Below, piece by piece: positions 53,757-63,589 of a stretch of 64,000 bases of DNA (its first letter is position 1; every line of letters starts with the position of its first letter). Both the position numbers and the translations under genes were made by a program. The stretch comes from Mycolicibacterium sp. YH-1. GTDB lineage: Bacteria; Actinomycetota; Actinomycetes; Mycobacteriales; Mycobacteriaceae. The notes under the pieces are model-generated. The model saw only the letters and a list, made by a program, of their open reading frames with translations, was not told the DNA's origin and did not search any database. The DNA lies in assembly GCF_022557175.1 (NCBI RefSeq), contig NZ_CP092915.1, positions 5,890,001-5,954,000 on the forward strand, in the 5' to 3' direction.

Positions 53757-54443
53757 TCAGCCCTCGAGCTTGTAGCCCAGCCCCCGCACCGTGACCAGAT
53801 GCACCGGGTTCGCCGGGTCGGACTCGATCTTGGAGCGCAACCGCTTGACGTGAACGTCGAGCGTCTTGGTGTCGCCGACGTAGTCCGCACCCCACACCCG
53901 ATCGATGAGCTGACCGCGGGTCAGCACCCGTCCGCTGTTGCGCATCAGGTACTCGAGCAGGTCAAACTCCTTGAGCGGCAGGGTGATCAGATCGCCGCCC
54001 ACCGACACGATGTGGCGCTCGACGTCCATCCGGACCGGCCCGGCCTCCAGCACGCCATCACCGATCCCCGGATCGTCGACCTCGACACCGCGGCGCAGCA
54101 CCGCGCGGATGCGTGCGATCAGCTCACGCGCCGAGTACGGCTTGGTGACGTAGTCGTCGGCGCCGAGCTCCAGGCCCACCACCTTGTCGATCTCACTGTC
54201 CCGTGCGGTGACCATGATGACCGGCACCGTGGACTTCGACCGCAGTTGCTTGCACACGTCGGTGCCGCTCATTCCGGGCAGCATCAGGTCAAGCAGCACG
54301 ATATCGGCACCCGCACGCTCGAACTCGGCAAGCGCCGACGGCCCGTCGGTGACCACCGTCGCCTCAAAGCCCTCCTTGCGCAGCAGAAACGCCAGGGGGT
54401 CAGCCAGCGACGGCTCGTCCTCCACGATCAACACATTCGTCAT
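53757..54443 (-). CDS. regX3: Phosphate-responsive response regulator RegX3
   Basis: 228 residues. Receiver with acidic pocket VEDE, phospho-acceptor Asp52 in [10 protein letters not shown], Thr and Lys in [11 protein letters not shown] and [22 protein letters not shown]; winged helix with [32 protein letters not shown] and [14 protein letters not shown]. Very close to the known mycobacterial protein. Controls phosphate uptake, polyphosphate and ESX-related genes. Start ATG overlaps senX3 stop (ATGA), with no spacer repeats. Confidence 0.97.
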   Translation of the reverse strand: MTNVLIVEDEPSLADPLAFLLRKEGFEATVVTDGPSALAEFERAGADIVLLDLMLPGMSGTDVCKQLRSKSTVPVIMVTARDSEIDKVVGLELGADDYVTKPYSARELIARIRAVLRRGVEVDDPGIGDGVLEAGPVRMDVERHIVSVGGDLITLPLKEFDLLEYLMRNSGRVLTRGQLIDRVWGADYVGDTKTLDVHVKRLRSKIESDPANPVHLVTVRGLGYKLEG

Positions 54444-55651
54444 TTCGGTGGGTGGTCCTCTCGTTTGTGTGACCCGTCGCGCTCGTCTGGGTCGTCCAGG
54501 TCGTGATGGGGGTAGGTCGGTATGGACAAGGTGAAGGTCGATCCGGTGCCCGGCTGACTCCACAGCCGAATGGATCCGTTGTGATTGGCCGCGACGTGCT
54601 TGACGATGGCCAGTCCTAGTCCCGTGCCGCCGGTGGCCCGGGATCGCGCCTTGTCGACGCGGAAGAAGCGTTCGAAGACCCGTTCCTGGTCGGCGCTGGC
54701 AATGCCGAAACCGCGATCGGTGACCGCGATCTCAACGAAGTTGCCACGTCGCCTACGGCTGACTGACACCTGCGATCCCTCGGGCGAGTAGGCGATCGCG
54801 TTGGACACCAGGTTGGCGATCGCGGTGACCAGCAGCGGTTGATCGCCGTACACCCGGTAACCGGTCGGTGCGTCGGTGTTGATCGCAATGTCGGCGTTGT
54901 CGGCGGCCACCTTGTGGCGCGACAGTGCCTCGGTCACCACGGTGTCGACGTCGACCGCATCGAGGTCGGGCAGCGGTTCGGCACCCTGCAGCCGTGACAG
55001 TTCGATCAGCTCGCCGACCATATTGGCCAGGCGCTTGGACTCGGTGCCCATCATCTCGGCGAAGCGGGCGACCGTCTCAGCGTCGTCGGTCGAGGCGAGC
55101 AACGCCTCGGCGAGCACGCCCATGGCTCCCACCGGGGTCTTCAGTTCGTGACTGACGTTGGCGACGAAGTCTCGACGGGTCGCCTCCATGCGGGCGTGTT
55201 CGGACTGGTCGTCGACATAGACGACGGCGAAGCGGCGGTCGTCCTCGGTCAGCAGCCGCACGTGGCCACGCACGTTCAAACCCGATCGGCCGGGATTCTG
55301 CTTGCGGGTCGGCGACAGATCGACCTCGACGTCCTCACCGGTGGCCAGCGTGCGCTGTGCCGCCGACCAGGCGCGCTCGTCGAGCAAACGGTCCCGGACC
55401 AACCCCAACTCCTCGGCCTGTGCGTTGGTGTAGACGACGTCGCGGTAGGTGTCGACCACGACTATGCCGACCGGTGACATCGCCACGACGTGCTGCAGCA
55501 TCTGCGAGATGGTGATGCCATCCTGCTCGAGCGAGCGGCGTTCCTGGCGTTCACGGAGTCGCGGCATCAGCACCACTCCGAACGCTGCGCCGAGCGCCAG
55601 CGCGAGCAATGCCACGACCGCTGTCAGCAGCAGTGCGGACCCCACACTCAC
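54440..55651 (-). CDS. senX3: Sensor histidine kinase SenX3
   Basis: 403 residues. One or two N-terminal helices (residues 5-30), PAS-like domain (residues 45-150), HisKA with phospho-acceptor His168 in [17 protein letters not shown], HATPase with [25 protein letters not shown] and [14 protein letters not shown]. Partner of RegX3 and regulated through the Pst/PhoU system. Start GTG 55651 is 6 bases after TACGAT; the TTG at 55657 lies in the spacer. Confidence 0.96.
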   Translation of the reverse strand: MSVGSALLLTAVVALLALALGAAFGVVLMPRLRERQERRSLEQDGITISQMLQHVVAMSPVGIVVVDTYRDVVYTNAQAEELGLVRDRLLDERAWSAAQRTLATGEDVEVDLSPTRKQNPGRSGLNVRGHVRLLTEDDRRFAVVYVDDQSEHARMEATRRDFVANVSHELKTPVGAMGVLAEALLASTDDAETVARFAEMMGTESKRLANMVGELIELSRLQGAEPLPDLDAVDVDTVVTEALSRHKVAADNADIAINTDAPTGYRVYGDQPLLVTAIANLVSNAIAYSPEGSQVSVSRRRRGNFVEIAVTDRGFGIASADQERVFERFFRVDKARSRATGGTGLGLAIVKHVAANHNGSIRLWSQPGTGSTFTLSIPTYPHHDLDDPDERDGSHKREDHPPK

Positions 55652-55663
55652 GGGCAAATCGTA
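55652..55663 (-). promoter_or_regulatory. Leaderless -10 element for senX3
   Basis: TACGAT at 55663-55658, 6 bases, GTG 55651. Confidence 0.55.
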
Positions 55664-55670
55664 CGCACCC

Positions 55671-55677
55671 GGTGAAC
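55671..55677 (-). promoter_or_regulatory. Single RegX3-box half next to the senX3 promoter
   Basis: GTTCACC on the minus strand, between -10 and the -35 region. It matches the half-site of the direct repeats at 55744-55769. Confidence 0.35.
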
Positions 55678-55743
55678 GTCATCCCAGCAGCGTGCGGCCA
55701 ATTCGGGACAAGTCACACATTCAAAGACAGGAGTTTGTCCGGT

Positions 55744-55769
55744 GTTCACTCGCGTTCACCCGAGTTCAC
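55744..55769. promoter_or_regulatory. Three GTTCAC direct repeats, candidate RegX3 binding site
   Basis: GTTCAC at 55744-55749, 55754-55759 and 55764-55769, exactly 10 bases apart, in the region between gpm1 and senX3. GTTCACC-type direct repeats are the known RegX3 motif in mycobacteria; this fits autoregulation of senX3-regX3. Confidence 0.65.
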
Positions 55770-55809
55770 CGGAATTTTGCTCCAACGGACCTTGGTCAGC
55801 CGCCGTGGG

Positions 55810-56550
55810 CTACTTGGCGCCCTGGGCGGCGACGGCCGCGGCACCGGCGGCAGCGGCGTCGGGATCGAGGTAGCGCCCGCCCGGGACCGTGGGCCGCAGG
55901 TCAGCGTCCAGGTCGTAGACCAGCGGGATACCGGTGGGGATGTTCAGCCCCACTACGTCGGCATCGGTCATGTCATCGAGGTACTTCACTAGGGCACGCA
56001 GCGAGTTCCCGTGCGCGGCGATCATCACGGTCTTGCCTGCCCTCAGATCGGGCACGATCGCTTGCTCGAAGTACGGCACGAAGCGGGCGACGACGTCGGC
56101 GAGGCACTCGGTCAGCGGGCCACCGCCGATATCGGCGTAGCGCGGATCGGCGTCCTGGCTGTACTCGCTGCCCTTCTCGATCGGGGGCGGCGGCGTGTCA
56201 TAGCTGCGACGCCACGCCATGAACTGCTCTTCGCCGTACTTCTCCTTGGTGGCGGCCTTGTCCAACCCCTGCAGCGCACCGTAGTGCCGCTCGTTGAGCC
56301 GCCAGCTGCGGTGCACGGGGATCCAGTGCCGGTCAGCCCTGTCCAGGGCCAGGTTGGCGGTGGTTATCGCGCGCCGCATCAGCGATGTGTACAGCACGTC
56401 GGGCAGCACGCCCTCAGCGGCGAGCAGCTCGCCGCTGCGGGCTGCCTCGGCTCTGCCCTTGTCCGTGAGGTCGACGTCGACCCACCCGGTGAAGAGATTC
56501 AGCGCATTCCATTCGCTCTCGCCGTGACGGAGCAGCACCAACGTCGCCAT
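55810..56550 (-). CDS. gpm1: 2,3-bisphosphoglycerate-dependent phosphoglycerate mutase
   Basis: 246 residues. [62 protein letters not shown] and second His in [16 protein letters not shown]. Interconverts 3- and 2-phosphoglycerate. Start ATG 56550 with AAAGGA 8 bases upstream; ATG 56559 is an alternative. C-terminal Ala-rich tail ([13 protein letters not shown]) is common in mycobacterial forms. Confidence 0.95.
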   Translation of the reverse strand: MATLVLLRHGESEWNALNLFTGWVDVDLTDKGRAEAARSGELLAAEGVLPDVLYTSLMRRAITTANLALDRADRHWIPVHRSWRLNERHYGALQGLDKAATKEKYGEEQFMAWRRSYDTPPPPIEKGSEYSQDADPRYADIGGGPLTECLADVVARFVPYFEQAIVPDLRAGKTVMIAAHGNSLRALVKYLDDMTDADVVGLNIPTGIPLVYDLDADLRPTVPGGRYLDPDAAAAGAAAVAAQGAK

Positions 56551-56576
56551 GGGGCTCATCCTTTCACGTACGAGTC

Positions 56577-57104
56577 TCAGGCCGAGTCGGAGTCCTCTGT
56601 GTCATCGGTGTCGTCAACGATGAGGTGCTCGAAGGCCTCGAGATTCTTGAGCGACTCGCCTCGGGCGACCCGCCACTCCCATTCCCGCTGGATCGATGAG
56701 CGAAAGCCCAACTCCAGCAGGGTGTTGAAGTCCGAGTCGACGGCTTCGAGCACCTGGCCGAGGACACGGTCGACCTCGTCGGGTGTGACGGCGTGCAGCG
56801 CCATCCGGCCCACGAGGTAGATGTCGCCGACGTTGTCGAGCGTGTAGGCGACCCCGTAGAGCTTGCGGTTGCGGCGCAGCATGAACCGGTAGACACCCTC
56901 GGCGTTCTCGTCGGGTCTACGGCACACGAACGCCTCGATCCGCACCGCGTGATCTCCGACGCGCAGGATCGTGTTGGTCTTGAGCTTGCGCTCCCCCGGC
57001 AGCGAGACGACCACGCCGGGGCGGCCGTCATGCTCACCCTGGTAGACGGTGTACTCGAGATCGTGTTCGGCCAGCGTGTCCTCAATGACCTGTTGGACGT
57101 TCAA
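56577..57104 (-). CDS. YbjN-domain protein (Rv0487 type)
   Basis: 175 residues. [29 protein letters not shown] beta strands and [54 protein letters not shown] read in blocks match the YbjN/chaperone-like fold. Acidic tail ([11 protein letters not shown]). Function unknown. Start TTG 57104 overlaps the mshA stop (TTGA), so it depends on mshA translation. Confidence 0.84.
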   Translation of the reverse strand: MNVQQVIEDTLAEHDLEYTVYQGEHDGRPGVVVSLPGERKLKTNTILRVGDHAVRIEAFVCRRPDENAEGVYRFMLRRNRKLYGVAYTLDNVGDIYLVGRMALHAVTPDEVDRVLGQVLEAVDSDFNTLLELGFRSSIQREWEWRVARGESLKNLEAFEHLIVDDTDDTEDSDSA

Positions 57105-58384
57105 GCGCGCACACCGCGCCGCACCGAGAACCGCCTGCCATTGCGTCGCGCCTTGGCGTCGTGCCCTTGGTGGCGCGCGTGGTAGTCGGCGATGGCGCGG
57201 CCGTAACTGTCCAGCAGCGCGTCGACGGTGTGCGCCCAGGAGAACGTCGCGGCATGCCGGTGCGCGGCCTCGCGCATGGCCTTCGGATCCCGTGCGAGCA
57301 GGTCGCCGATCGCCGCCGCCCAGTCGTCGGTGTCGTGAGTGGGCACCAGGGTGCCGCTCACCCCGTCGCGTACCGCGACCGGGAGGCCACCGACCGCCGC
57401 CGCGACCACCGGGGTGCCGCAGGCCTGGGCCTCGACCGCCACCAACCCGAACGACTCGGCGTAGCTCGGGACCGCGACCAGATCGGCGGCCCGGTACACA
57501 TCGACGAGTCCGTCGCGGGCCTGAGGCGGTAGGAAAGTCACGCGGTCGGTGATACCCAACTCGTCGGCCAAACGAACCAGACCGTCGGGATTGGCCAGGC
57601 CGGTGCCCGAGGGGCCGCCCGCGATGAGCACGCGCACCCCCGGCAGCTTGGCGGCGGCGCGGAGCAGGACGTCGGGCGCCTTGAGCGGCTGAATCCGGCC
57701 GACGAACGCGACCACCTGCTCGTCGGGCGACAGGTTCAGCGCGCGCCGCGCGGCGTCCCGGTCACCGGGGGTGAACGTCGCGAGATCGACCCCGGGATGG
57801 ACGACGTCGATGCGGTCGGGGTCCGCGTGGTGCAGTGAGACCAGTTGACCCGCTTCGTATTCGGTGTTGACGATCAGCCGGTCAGCCTCGTCGGTCACCT
57901 GCTGCTCGCCAACCGCGCGCAGCGGCGGTTCGGGGGCGTCGCCGATCGCCAGCGACGCGTTCTTGACCGCGGCCAGGGTGTGCGCGGTGTGCACCAGCGG
58001 CACCGCCCAGCGGTCCCGGGCCAACCATCCGACCTGGCCGGACAGCCAGTAGTGCGAGTGCACGATGTCGTAGTAGCCGGGTTCGTGAGTCGCCTCGGCA
58101 CGCAGGACGCCTGCGGTGAACGCACACAGCTGAGTGGGCAGGTCGTACTTGTCGAGGCCCTCGAACGGACCCGCCACCACATTGCGCACCAGCACGCCGG
58201 GGGCCACCCGGACCACCGGCTCGTCCGATGACGACGTCGCCCTCGTGAAGATCTCGACCTCGACGCCGCGGCGGGCGAGTTCCAACGCGCTCTGCAGCAC
58301 GTAGACGTTCATCCCGCCCGCGTCGCCGGTACCCGGCTGGGCGAGCGGCGAGGTATGGACCGACAGAACGGCTACGCGCACCAC
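57101..58384 (-). CDS. mshA: D-inositol-3-phosphate glycosyltransferase MshA
   Basis: 427 residues, GT4. [25 protein letters not shown] with the UDP-sugar Gly-rich loop, [72 protein letters not shown] and the EX7E region in [24 protein letters not shown]. First step of mycothiol synthesis, adding GlcNAc to inositol phosphate. Two GTGs (58384, 58381) are possible starts. C-terminal 20 residues are very basic. Confidence 0.96.
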   Translation of the reverse strand: MVRVAVLSVHTSPLAQPGTGDAGGMNVYVLQSALELARRGVEVEIFTRATSSSDEPVVRVAPGVLVRNVVAGPFEGLDKYDLPTQLCAFTAGVLRAEATHEPGYYDIVHSHYWLSGQVGWLARDRWAVPLVHTAHTLAAVKNASLAIGDAPEPPLRAVGEQQVTDEADRLIVNTEYEAGQLVSLHHADPDRIDVVHPGVDLATFTPGDRDAARRALNLSPDEQVVAFVGRIQPLKAPDVLLRAAAKLPGVRVLIAGGPSGTGLANPDGLVRLADELGITDRVTFLPPQARDGLVDVYRAADLVAVPSYAESFGLVAVEAQACGTPVVAAAVGGLPVAVRDGVSGTLVPTHDTDDWAAAIGDLLARDPKAMREAAHRHAATFSWAHTVDALLDSYGRAIADYHARHQGHDAKARRNGRRFSVRRGVRA

Positions 58385-58427
58385 CCCATACTTACACCGC
58401 GCCCCGAGCCCGCCACGTCGACCCTCT

Positions 58428-59720
58428 TCAGGCAGTGCGATCGCGGGCCGCTCGTCGCATCGCGCCGATCGGATCGGCGTAGAGGCCACCGAGGGAGACC
58501 ACCCCAGCACCGGCCTCCTGGATGCGGTTGCCGAACGAGGTCACCCGGATATCGCGCGGTCCGAGCACGGAGCGCTCGGCGAACGCGGCCTCCACGAGCG
58601 GCACACCCTCGGGGTACTCCGTGAACGCCTGCCCACCGACCACGAGGTCATCGGGGTTGAGCATGTCGCGCAACAGTGCGACGGCCTCGCCGAGCACCCG
58701 GGCACGCTCCGCAAGTAGGCCTGCGGCCTGCGCATTGCCCTGACGGGCGGCGCGGAGCACCGCGCCGATTGTCGACGATGATCCGTCGGCGGGCACGATG
58801 CGCAGCCTGCGGGCCGCCGACAACACCGCCTCGTCACTGACCGTCGATTCCAGTTGGCCTGTGCCACCCAATAACTCGGACTGAGCGGGCAGTGCGGCAA
58901 TGGTGCCGGGTCCGCTGGCGGGCGAGTGCACCCGACCACCGATCGACAATGCGTAGCCGACGGTCTCGCGGGCGTACAGGTACAGGCTGGTGGACGTCTG
59001 GGCCGCCGACCGGCGTGACCCCAGCAGAAGCTCGGCGCCCGCCATCGCGTCGACGTGGCTTGCGAGCGAGACCGGAAGGCCGAGCGTCTCGGCGAGCACG
59101 GGGCCGACCGGAGCGCCCGACCAGCCCAGCCGGGCGTGGTCGATCTGGCCCGTGACGCTGTCGACCACGCCACCGGCGGTCACGCCAACCCACAGCGGAC
59201 GGCGCCGGTGCCAGCGGCTCAGGTAGCGCCGGGCACTGCCGGCCAGCGAGGCGAGTGCCGCGTTCTGCGTGCCCAGCGGGGTGGGGGTCTCGACGACGTC
59301 GAGTGTCCGTCCCAGCAGATCGGTCGCGGCGATGCTGGTGGTGCGGGCGCCGATGTGTACGGCCAGGGTGAGGAAGGGTTCGTGATTCACCTCGACGGGG
59401 ACCCGCGGGCGTCCGATGGCGCCGGAGACTGCGAGATCGGCGCGCTCACGCAGCACGCCGGCGTCCAGCAGCGCTGTCACCTGCCGGTTCACGGTGGCGA
59501 TGCTCAGGCCGGTGACCTTGGCGACGACGTCGCGGGCGATCGGGCCCCGCACGCGGGCGGCCCCGAAGACGGCGGCAGCGGCGGCGTCGGCGACGCGCAG
59601 CGACGGGGCCACGATGTGGTGGCGGGCGAGCAGTGCGCGCTTGGCATGTGCCGCCGCGGTCTGGCGGGCGACGGCGCTCGAGGCGGTGGTGCTGGGGGCG
59701 GAGATGGTGGAAGTGCTCAC
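58428..59720 (-). CDS. ROK-family transcriptional regulator (Rv0485 type)
   Basis: 430 residues. N-terminal winged helix ([33 protein letters not shown]), ROK/sugar kinase-like domain ([72 protein letters not shown]). The zinc-site Cys cluster of true ROK kinases is absent, so it probably acts only as a regulator that binds sugar. Start GTG 59720 has AAAGGA seven bases upstream. Confidence 0.87.
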   Translation of the reverse strand: MSTSTISAPSTTASSAVARQTAAAHAKRALLARHHIVAPSLRVADAAAAAVFGAARVRGPIARDVVAKVTGLSIATVNRQVTALLDAGVLRERADLAVSGAIGRPRVPVEVNHEPFLTLAVHIGARTTSIAATDLLGRTLDVVETPTPLGTQNAALASLAGSARRYLSRWHRRRPLWVGVTAGGVVDSVTGQIDHARLGWSGAPVGPVLAETLGLPVSLASHVDAMAGAELLLGSRRSAAQTSTSLYLYARETVGYALSIGGRVHSPASGPGTIAALPAQSELLGGTGQLESTVSDEAVLSAARRLRIVPADGSSSTIGAVLRAARQGNAQAAGLLAERARVLGEAVALLRDMLNPDDLVVGGQAFTEYPEGVPLVEAAFAERSVLGPRDIRVTSFGNRIQEAGAGVVSLGGLYADPIGAMRRAARDRTA

Positions 59721-59899
59721 GGAACGGTCCTTTGGAAGAAGTCGGCTGGTGGGTGCGGGCCACACCTGCGACTCAGCCGGACGTTCTAAGGAGTCCGCGA
59801 TTCAGTCAGGCGCGACGAGTTGCGCAACAACAACACGCACGCCGAGTGGCGATACGGGAAGCCTGACCTGAGGACACGTCGTGAACCTAGCACGCTGAC

Positions 59900-59912
59900 T
59901 AGGGTTGGTGCG
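59900..59912 (+). promoter_or_regulatory. Leaderless -10 element for the SDR gene
   Basis: TAGGGT at 59900-59905, 7 bases, ATG 59913. Confidence 0.6.
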
Positions 59913-60662
59913 ATGACGGCACCAGAATCGAATCAACGCGTCGCGGTGGTCACCGGCGCCAGCTCCGGGATAGGCGCAGCGACGGCTAAAACACTTGCAG
60001 CCCTTGGCTTTCACGTCATCGTGGCGGCCCGTCGGGCGGATCGAATCTCCGCGTTGGCGGACGAGATCGGCGGCACCGCCATTGTGACGGACGTCACTGA
60101 TGACGCATCGGTGAATGCGCTGGCAGCGGGCCTGGAGCGGGTGGATGTGCTGGTCAACAATGCCGGTGGCGCCAGGGGCCTGGCTCCAGTCCTCGACGCC
60201 GACCTCGAGCACTGGCGGTGGATGTGGGAGACCAATGTGCTGGGCACGCTGCGCGTGACCCGGGCCCTGCTGCCCAAGCTGGTCGAATCCGGTGACGGCC
60301 TGGTGGTCACGGTGACCTCGATCGCCGCCTTCGAGACCTATGACGGTGGCGCGGGCTACACCGCCGCCAAGCACGGACAAGGCGCGTTGCACCGTACGCT
60401 GCGCGGCGAGCTGCTTGGAAAACCCGTGCGGCTCACCGAGATTGCCCCCGGGGCGGTGGAGACGGAGTTCTCACTGGTCCGCTTCGATGGCGACCAGGAC
60501 CGCGCGGACGGGGTGTACCAGGGGATCACACCACTGGTGGCCGACGACGTCGCCGAGGTCATCGGGTTCGTCGCGTCGCGGCCGTCGCACGTCAATCTCG
60601 ATCAGATCGTGATCAGGCCGCGAGACCAGGCACCCAACGGCAGGTTCAACCGCCGGGTCTAG
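59913..60662 (+). CDS. Short-chain dehydrogenase/reductase (Rv0484c type)
   Basis: 249 residues. [31 protein letters not shown], catalytic [19 protein letters not shown] with Ser in [15 protein letters not shown](P)-dependent, substrate unknown. Start ATG 59913 follows a -10 element at 7 bases; 31 upstream codons have no SDR content. The 3' end overlaps the convergent L,D-transpeptidase by 17 bases. Confidence 0.9.
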   Translation: MTAPESNQRVAVVTGASSGIGAATAKTLAALGFHVIVAARRADRISALADEIGGTAIVTDVTDDASVNALAAGLERVDVLVNNAGGARGLAPVLDADLEHWRWMWETNVLGTLRVTRALLPKLVESGDGLVVTVTSIAAFETYDGGAGYTAAKHGQGALHRTLRGELLGKPVRLTEIAPGAVETEFSLVRFDGDQDRADGVYQGITPLVADDVAEVIGFVASRPSHVNLDQIVIRPRDQAPNGRFNRRV

Positions 60663-61947
60663 CGCCACCTGGGGCAGCACTCGGCGTGGTGGTCCCCGAC
60701 GGCGTCGGCGCGCCACTGGGCGTCGCGGGTGCGGTGTCGGGGATGTTGGTCGGCGACTGCGCGTCCGAAAGCGCCGACATCGCGGTCCACTCGTTCCAGT
60801 CGATGACCCAGTCCCAGATGTCGCCGTCGGCGTAGGACAGCTCGATGCGGGTCCCGGTGACCTCGACGGGGTCGCCGTACATCGCGGTGTTGAAGTACTG
60901 CTCGGCGTCCGCGGTCGACAGGTTGATGCAGCCATTGGTGACGTTGGTGTTGCCCTGCGCGTCCGCGCTGTTGGGGTTGGCGTGGATGAACTCGCCGTTG
61001 TTGGAGATCCGCACCGCGAACCGCTCGTGCACGTTGGCGTAGCCGGCGGCCGGGTTGGTCATCCAGAAGTCCTCGTACTTCTCGGTGACCACGTGGATGC
61101 CGCTGCGCGTGACATTGCGGTCCAGGTCGCCCTCGCCGTAACTGCACGGCAGGGTCATGATCACGCCGGCATCGGTGAGCACCTCGATCTGGTGCGACGA
61201 CGCCTCGGCCTTGACCAGCTGGTAACGCCCGACGCTGAAGTCAAGCGTCGAGTCCGCCGCACCGAACGCCCCGGCGCCGAACGGCACACCGTAGAGGTCG
61301 GCGCGGACGTGGACCTTGGTGCCTGCCGGGTAGTACTCCCTCGTGCGCCAGTGCACCCGCGAACCGCCGACCTCATCGGGCAACCAGGCCCAACCGCCCT
61401 CGACGGGCGGCGTGGTGGTGACGGTGAGGGCCTTCTCCACCCGCGCCCTGTCCTCGTCGGCGATCGCCGCGTCGAATTGCAGGATGATGGGCGCCGCCAC
61501 GCCGACGGTCTGCCCGTCGGCCAACTGGAACCGGCCGTTGACCTGCACCTGCGGATCGACGGTGGTGAAACTGCCTGCCAGCGGCACGGCCTTGCCGTCG
61601 TGGCCGACGACCGAGCCGCCCCAGGTGTACTCCGCGCCGTAGCCCAGCGGCTCGCTCACCGTGAACGCCGTGCGGTCCCGGTTCACCGCACCGGCGACCA
61701 CCCTGCCCTCGGAGTTGGTCAGCGTGACGCGCTGGAACCAGCCGTTATCGACCTCGACGCCGACCTTGGCTGTCGGCACCACATCACCGGCCGCGTTGGC
61801 GGGATTGAAGGTGATCTCGGGGGCCTTGGGTGACTCGGCGGTCGGCGACCCGTCCGGCCCGGTGACCGTCCGCCCGGCGCATGCGGCAAGGAAGCCGGAG
61901 GCCCCCACCGCAATCGCGGTCATCGCTGCACGCCGGTTCATGGTCAC
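60646..61947 (-). CDS. lprQ: L,D-transpeptidase lipoprotein (LprQ, LdtMt5 type)
   Basis: 433 residues. Lipoprotein signal with [10 protein letters not shown] lipobox, Ig-like domains ([33 protein letters not shown]), and YkuD domain with [24 protein letters not shown]; the catalytic Cys follows VTNG. Crosslinks peptidoglycan by 3-3 links at the cell envelope. C-terminal tail Pro/Thr/Ser-rich. Start GTG 61947 (8 bases after TACCCT) or ATG 61941. Confidence 0.93.
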   Translation of the reverse strand: MTMNRRAAMTAIAVGASGFLAACAGRTVTGPDGSPTAESPKAPEITFNPANAAGDVVPTAKVGVEVDNGWFQRVTLTNSEGRVVAGAVNRDRTAFTVSEPLGYGAEYTWGGSVVGHDGKAVPLAGSFTTVDPQVQVNGRFQLADGQTVGVAAPIILQFDAAIADEDRARVEKALTVTTTPPVEGGWAWLPDEVGGSRVHWRTREYYPAGTKVHVRADLYGVPFGAGAFGAADSTLDFSVGRYQLVKAEASSHQIEVLTDAGVIMTLPCSYGEGDLDRNVTRSGIHVVTEKYEDFWMTNPAAGYANVHERFAVRISNNGEFIHANPNSADAQGNTNVTNGCINLSTADAEQYFNTAMYGDPVEVTGTRIELSYADGDIWDWVIDWNEWTAMSALSDAQSPTNIPDTAPATPSGAPTPSGTTTPSAAPGGARPGG

Positions 61948-61961
61948 GTCGACCAAGGGTA
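61948..61961 (-). promoter_or_regulatory. Leaderless -10 element for the L,D-transpeptidase gene
   Basis: TACCCT at 61961-61956, 8 bases, GTG 61947. It lies at the end of the upstream murB gene. Confidence 0.4.
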
Positions 61962-61962
61962 C

Positions 61963-63018
61963 CTAGAGGGTGGCCCCAATCAGGCATGGCTCGGGTGTGA
62001 GATCGATCCCGAACGCCGCGCGCACACCGTCACGGACCGTCCTGGCCAGCGCGATCACATCGGCGGTGGTCGCGGATCCGCGGTTGGTCAGGGCCAGGGC
62101 GTGCTTGGTCGACAACGTGGCAGCCGCACCCGCACCCGGGTAGCCCTTGCCGAATCCCGCCCGCTCGACCAGCCAGCCCGCGGCCAGTTTGACCCCGTTC
62201 GGGGCCGGATAGTTGGGTACCGGCGCGCCCACGGTGGCCAGGATCCTCTCGAAATCAGCCTTCGTGACCACGGGGTTGGTGAAGAAGGAGCCGACGCTCC
62301 ACGTGTCGTTGTCCGCAGCGTCGAGCACCATGCCCTTGGCGGCACGCAGCCCCAGCACCGCCTCACGCACCCGCGCCGGGTCGGTCCGGGCGCCGGCCTC
62401 GGCGGCCAGGGTGGTGGCCAGTTCGCCGTAGCGCAGCGGCGCACTGAGACCGGCGGCGTCCAGGGTGAACTCGACCTCCAGCACGACGGCGTGATCGGAG
62501 TTCTTCAGCACGCTGTGCCGGTAACCGAAGCCCAGTGCATCGGGCTCGACCCACTCGTCGGCACCGGTCCTTCGGTCGAGCAGCCGCACACGGCTGATGG
62601 TGTCGGCCACCTCCGCGCCGTATGCGCCGACGTTCTGCACAGGCGTGGCACCCGCGGAACCCGGTATCCCCGACAGGCACTCGAGCCCACCCAGGCCATG
62701 TTCCAGCGAGGTCACGACGACGTCGTCCCACACGGCGCCCGCCTCGGCCCGCAGCACGCGCCCCTCGACACTCACCCCGGAATTGCGCAGGTGCACGACG
62801 GTCAGGTCGGTCAGATCATCGGCGATGACCACGTTCGAGCCACCGGCCAACACCAGGGATCGTTCGTCGCCGGGGAGTTCTCGCAGCACCGCGATGATCT
62901 GTTCGGTGCGCTCGCACGTGATCAGGCGGCGGGCCACGGGGCCGACACGCAACGTCGTCAGCGGCGCGAGCGGCACGAACTCGCTGACCGCTGCGCCTGC
63001 GATATGCGAACCGACCAC
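61963..63018 (-). CDS. murB: UDP-N-acetylenolpyruvoylglucosamine reductase
   Basis: 351 residues. FAD-binding [55 protein letters not shown] with the proton-donor Ser region and catalytic Glu in [12 protein letters not shown]. Reduces the enolpyruvyl group in peptidoglycan precursor synthesis. Start GTG 63018 lies 8 bases after TACCGT. Ahead of the L,D-transpeptidase, so two envelope genes are adjacent. Confidence 0.95.
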   Translation of the reverse strand: MVGSHIAGAAVSEFVPLAPLTTLRVGPVARRLITCERTEQIIAVLRELPGDERSLVLAGGSNVVIADDLTDLTVVHLRNSGVSVEGRVLRAEAGAVWDDVVVTSLEHGLGGLECLSGIPGSAGATPVQNVGAYGAEVADTISRVRLLDRRTGADEWVEPDALGFGYRHSVLKNSDHAVVLEVEFTLDAAGLSAPLRYGELATTLAAEAGARTDPARVREAVLGLRAAKGMVLDAADNDTWSVGSFFTNPVVTKADFERILATVGAPVPNYPAPNGVKLAAGWLVERAGFGKGYPGAGAAATLSTKHALALTNRGSATTADVIALARTVRDGVRAAFGIDLTPEPCLIGATL

Positions 63019-63044
63019 GGGGCGTAACGGTAGCCTGAGCGGCT
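63019..63044. promoter_or_regulatory. Divergent overlapping leaderless promoters, murB / DUF2505 gene
   Basis: Minus strand TACCGT (63032-63027), 8 bases, GTG 63018. Plus strand TAGCCT (63031-63036), 8 bases, ATG 63045. The two -10 elements share 63031-63032. Confidence 0.6.
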
Positions 63045-63554
63045 ATGTCACGTTCTTTCGACGTGTCCGCGCGCTACGGCGGCAGCGTCGAGCAGGTTTA
63101 CCGGGCATTCGGGGACCGGCAGTACTGGCTTGCGCGGCTGGCGGATTCGGGTGCTGATGACGCCACCCTCGACTCGATGACCGTCGGATCCGACGGCAGC
63201 ATCGACGTCATCACCACACAGACCCTGTGGGCGAGTCGGTTACCGGGTCTGGTGTCCCAGTTCCACCGCGGCGACCTGAGTTTCGTGCGTGAAGAGACGT
63301 GGACGCCAGTGCGCGACGGGCAGGCAGGCGCGACAGTGCGGGGCTCGATACCCGGCGCCCCCGCATCGCTGTCGGGTACGGCGACGCTGAGCCAGACGGG
63401 TGCCGGTTCCCTTCTGGACTTCGCGGCCACCGTCGAGGTCCGCATCCCTCTGGTCGGCGGCAAGGTGGAGAACTTCATCGGCAGCCAACTGGTCGAACTC
63501 ATCACCGCCGAGCAGCGCTTCACCACCGAATGGATCTCCGCCGGCGCCTCCTAA
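63045..63554 (+). CDS. DUF2505 protein (Rv0481c type)
   Basis: 169 residues, START-like helix-grip fold: SRSFDVSARYGGSVEQVYRAFGDRQYWLARLADSGADDA at the N-terminus and VRIPLVGGKVENFIGSQLVELITAEQRFTTEWI at the C-terminus, with alternating beta strands between. Probably binds a hydrophobic ligand; function unknown. Start ATG 63045. Confidence 0.88.
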   Translation: MSRSFDVSARYGGSVEQVYRAFGDRQYWLARLADSGADDATLDSMTVGSDGSIDVITTQTLWASRLPGLVSQFHRGDLSFVREETWTPVRDGQAGATVRGSIPGAPASLSGTATLSQTGAGSLLDFAATVEVRIPLVGGKVENFIGSQLVELITAEQRFTTEWISAGAS

Positions 63555-63589
63555 CGCACTTCGGGCCTGGCGGGGTGGACAATCAGGCC

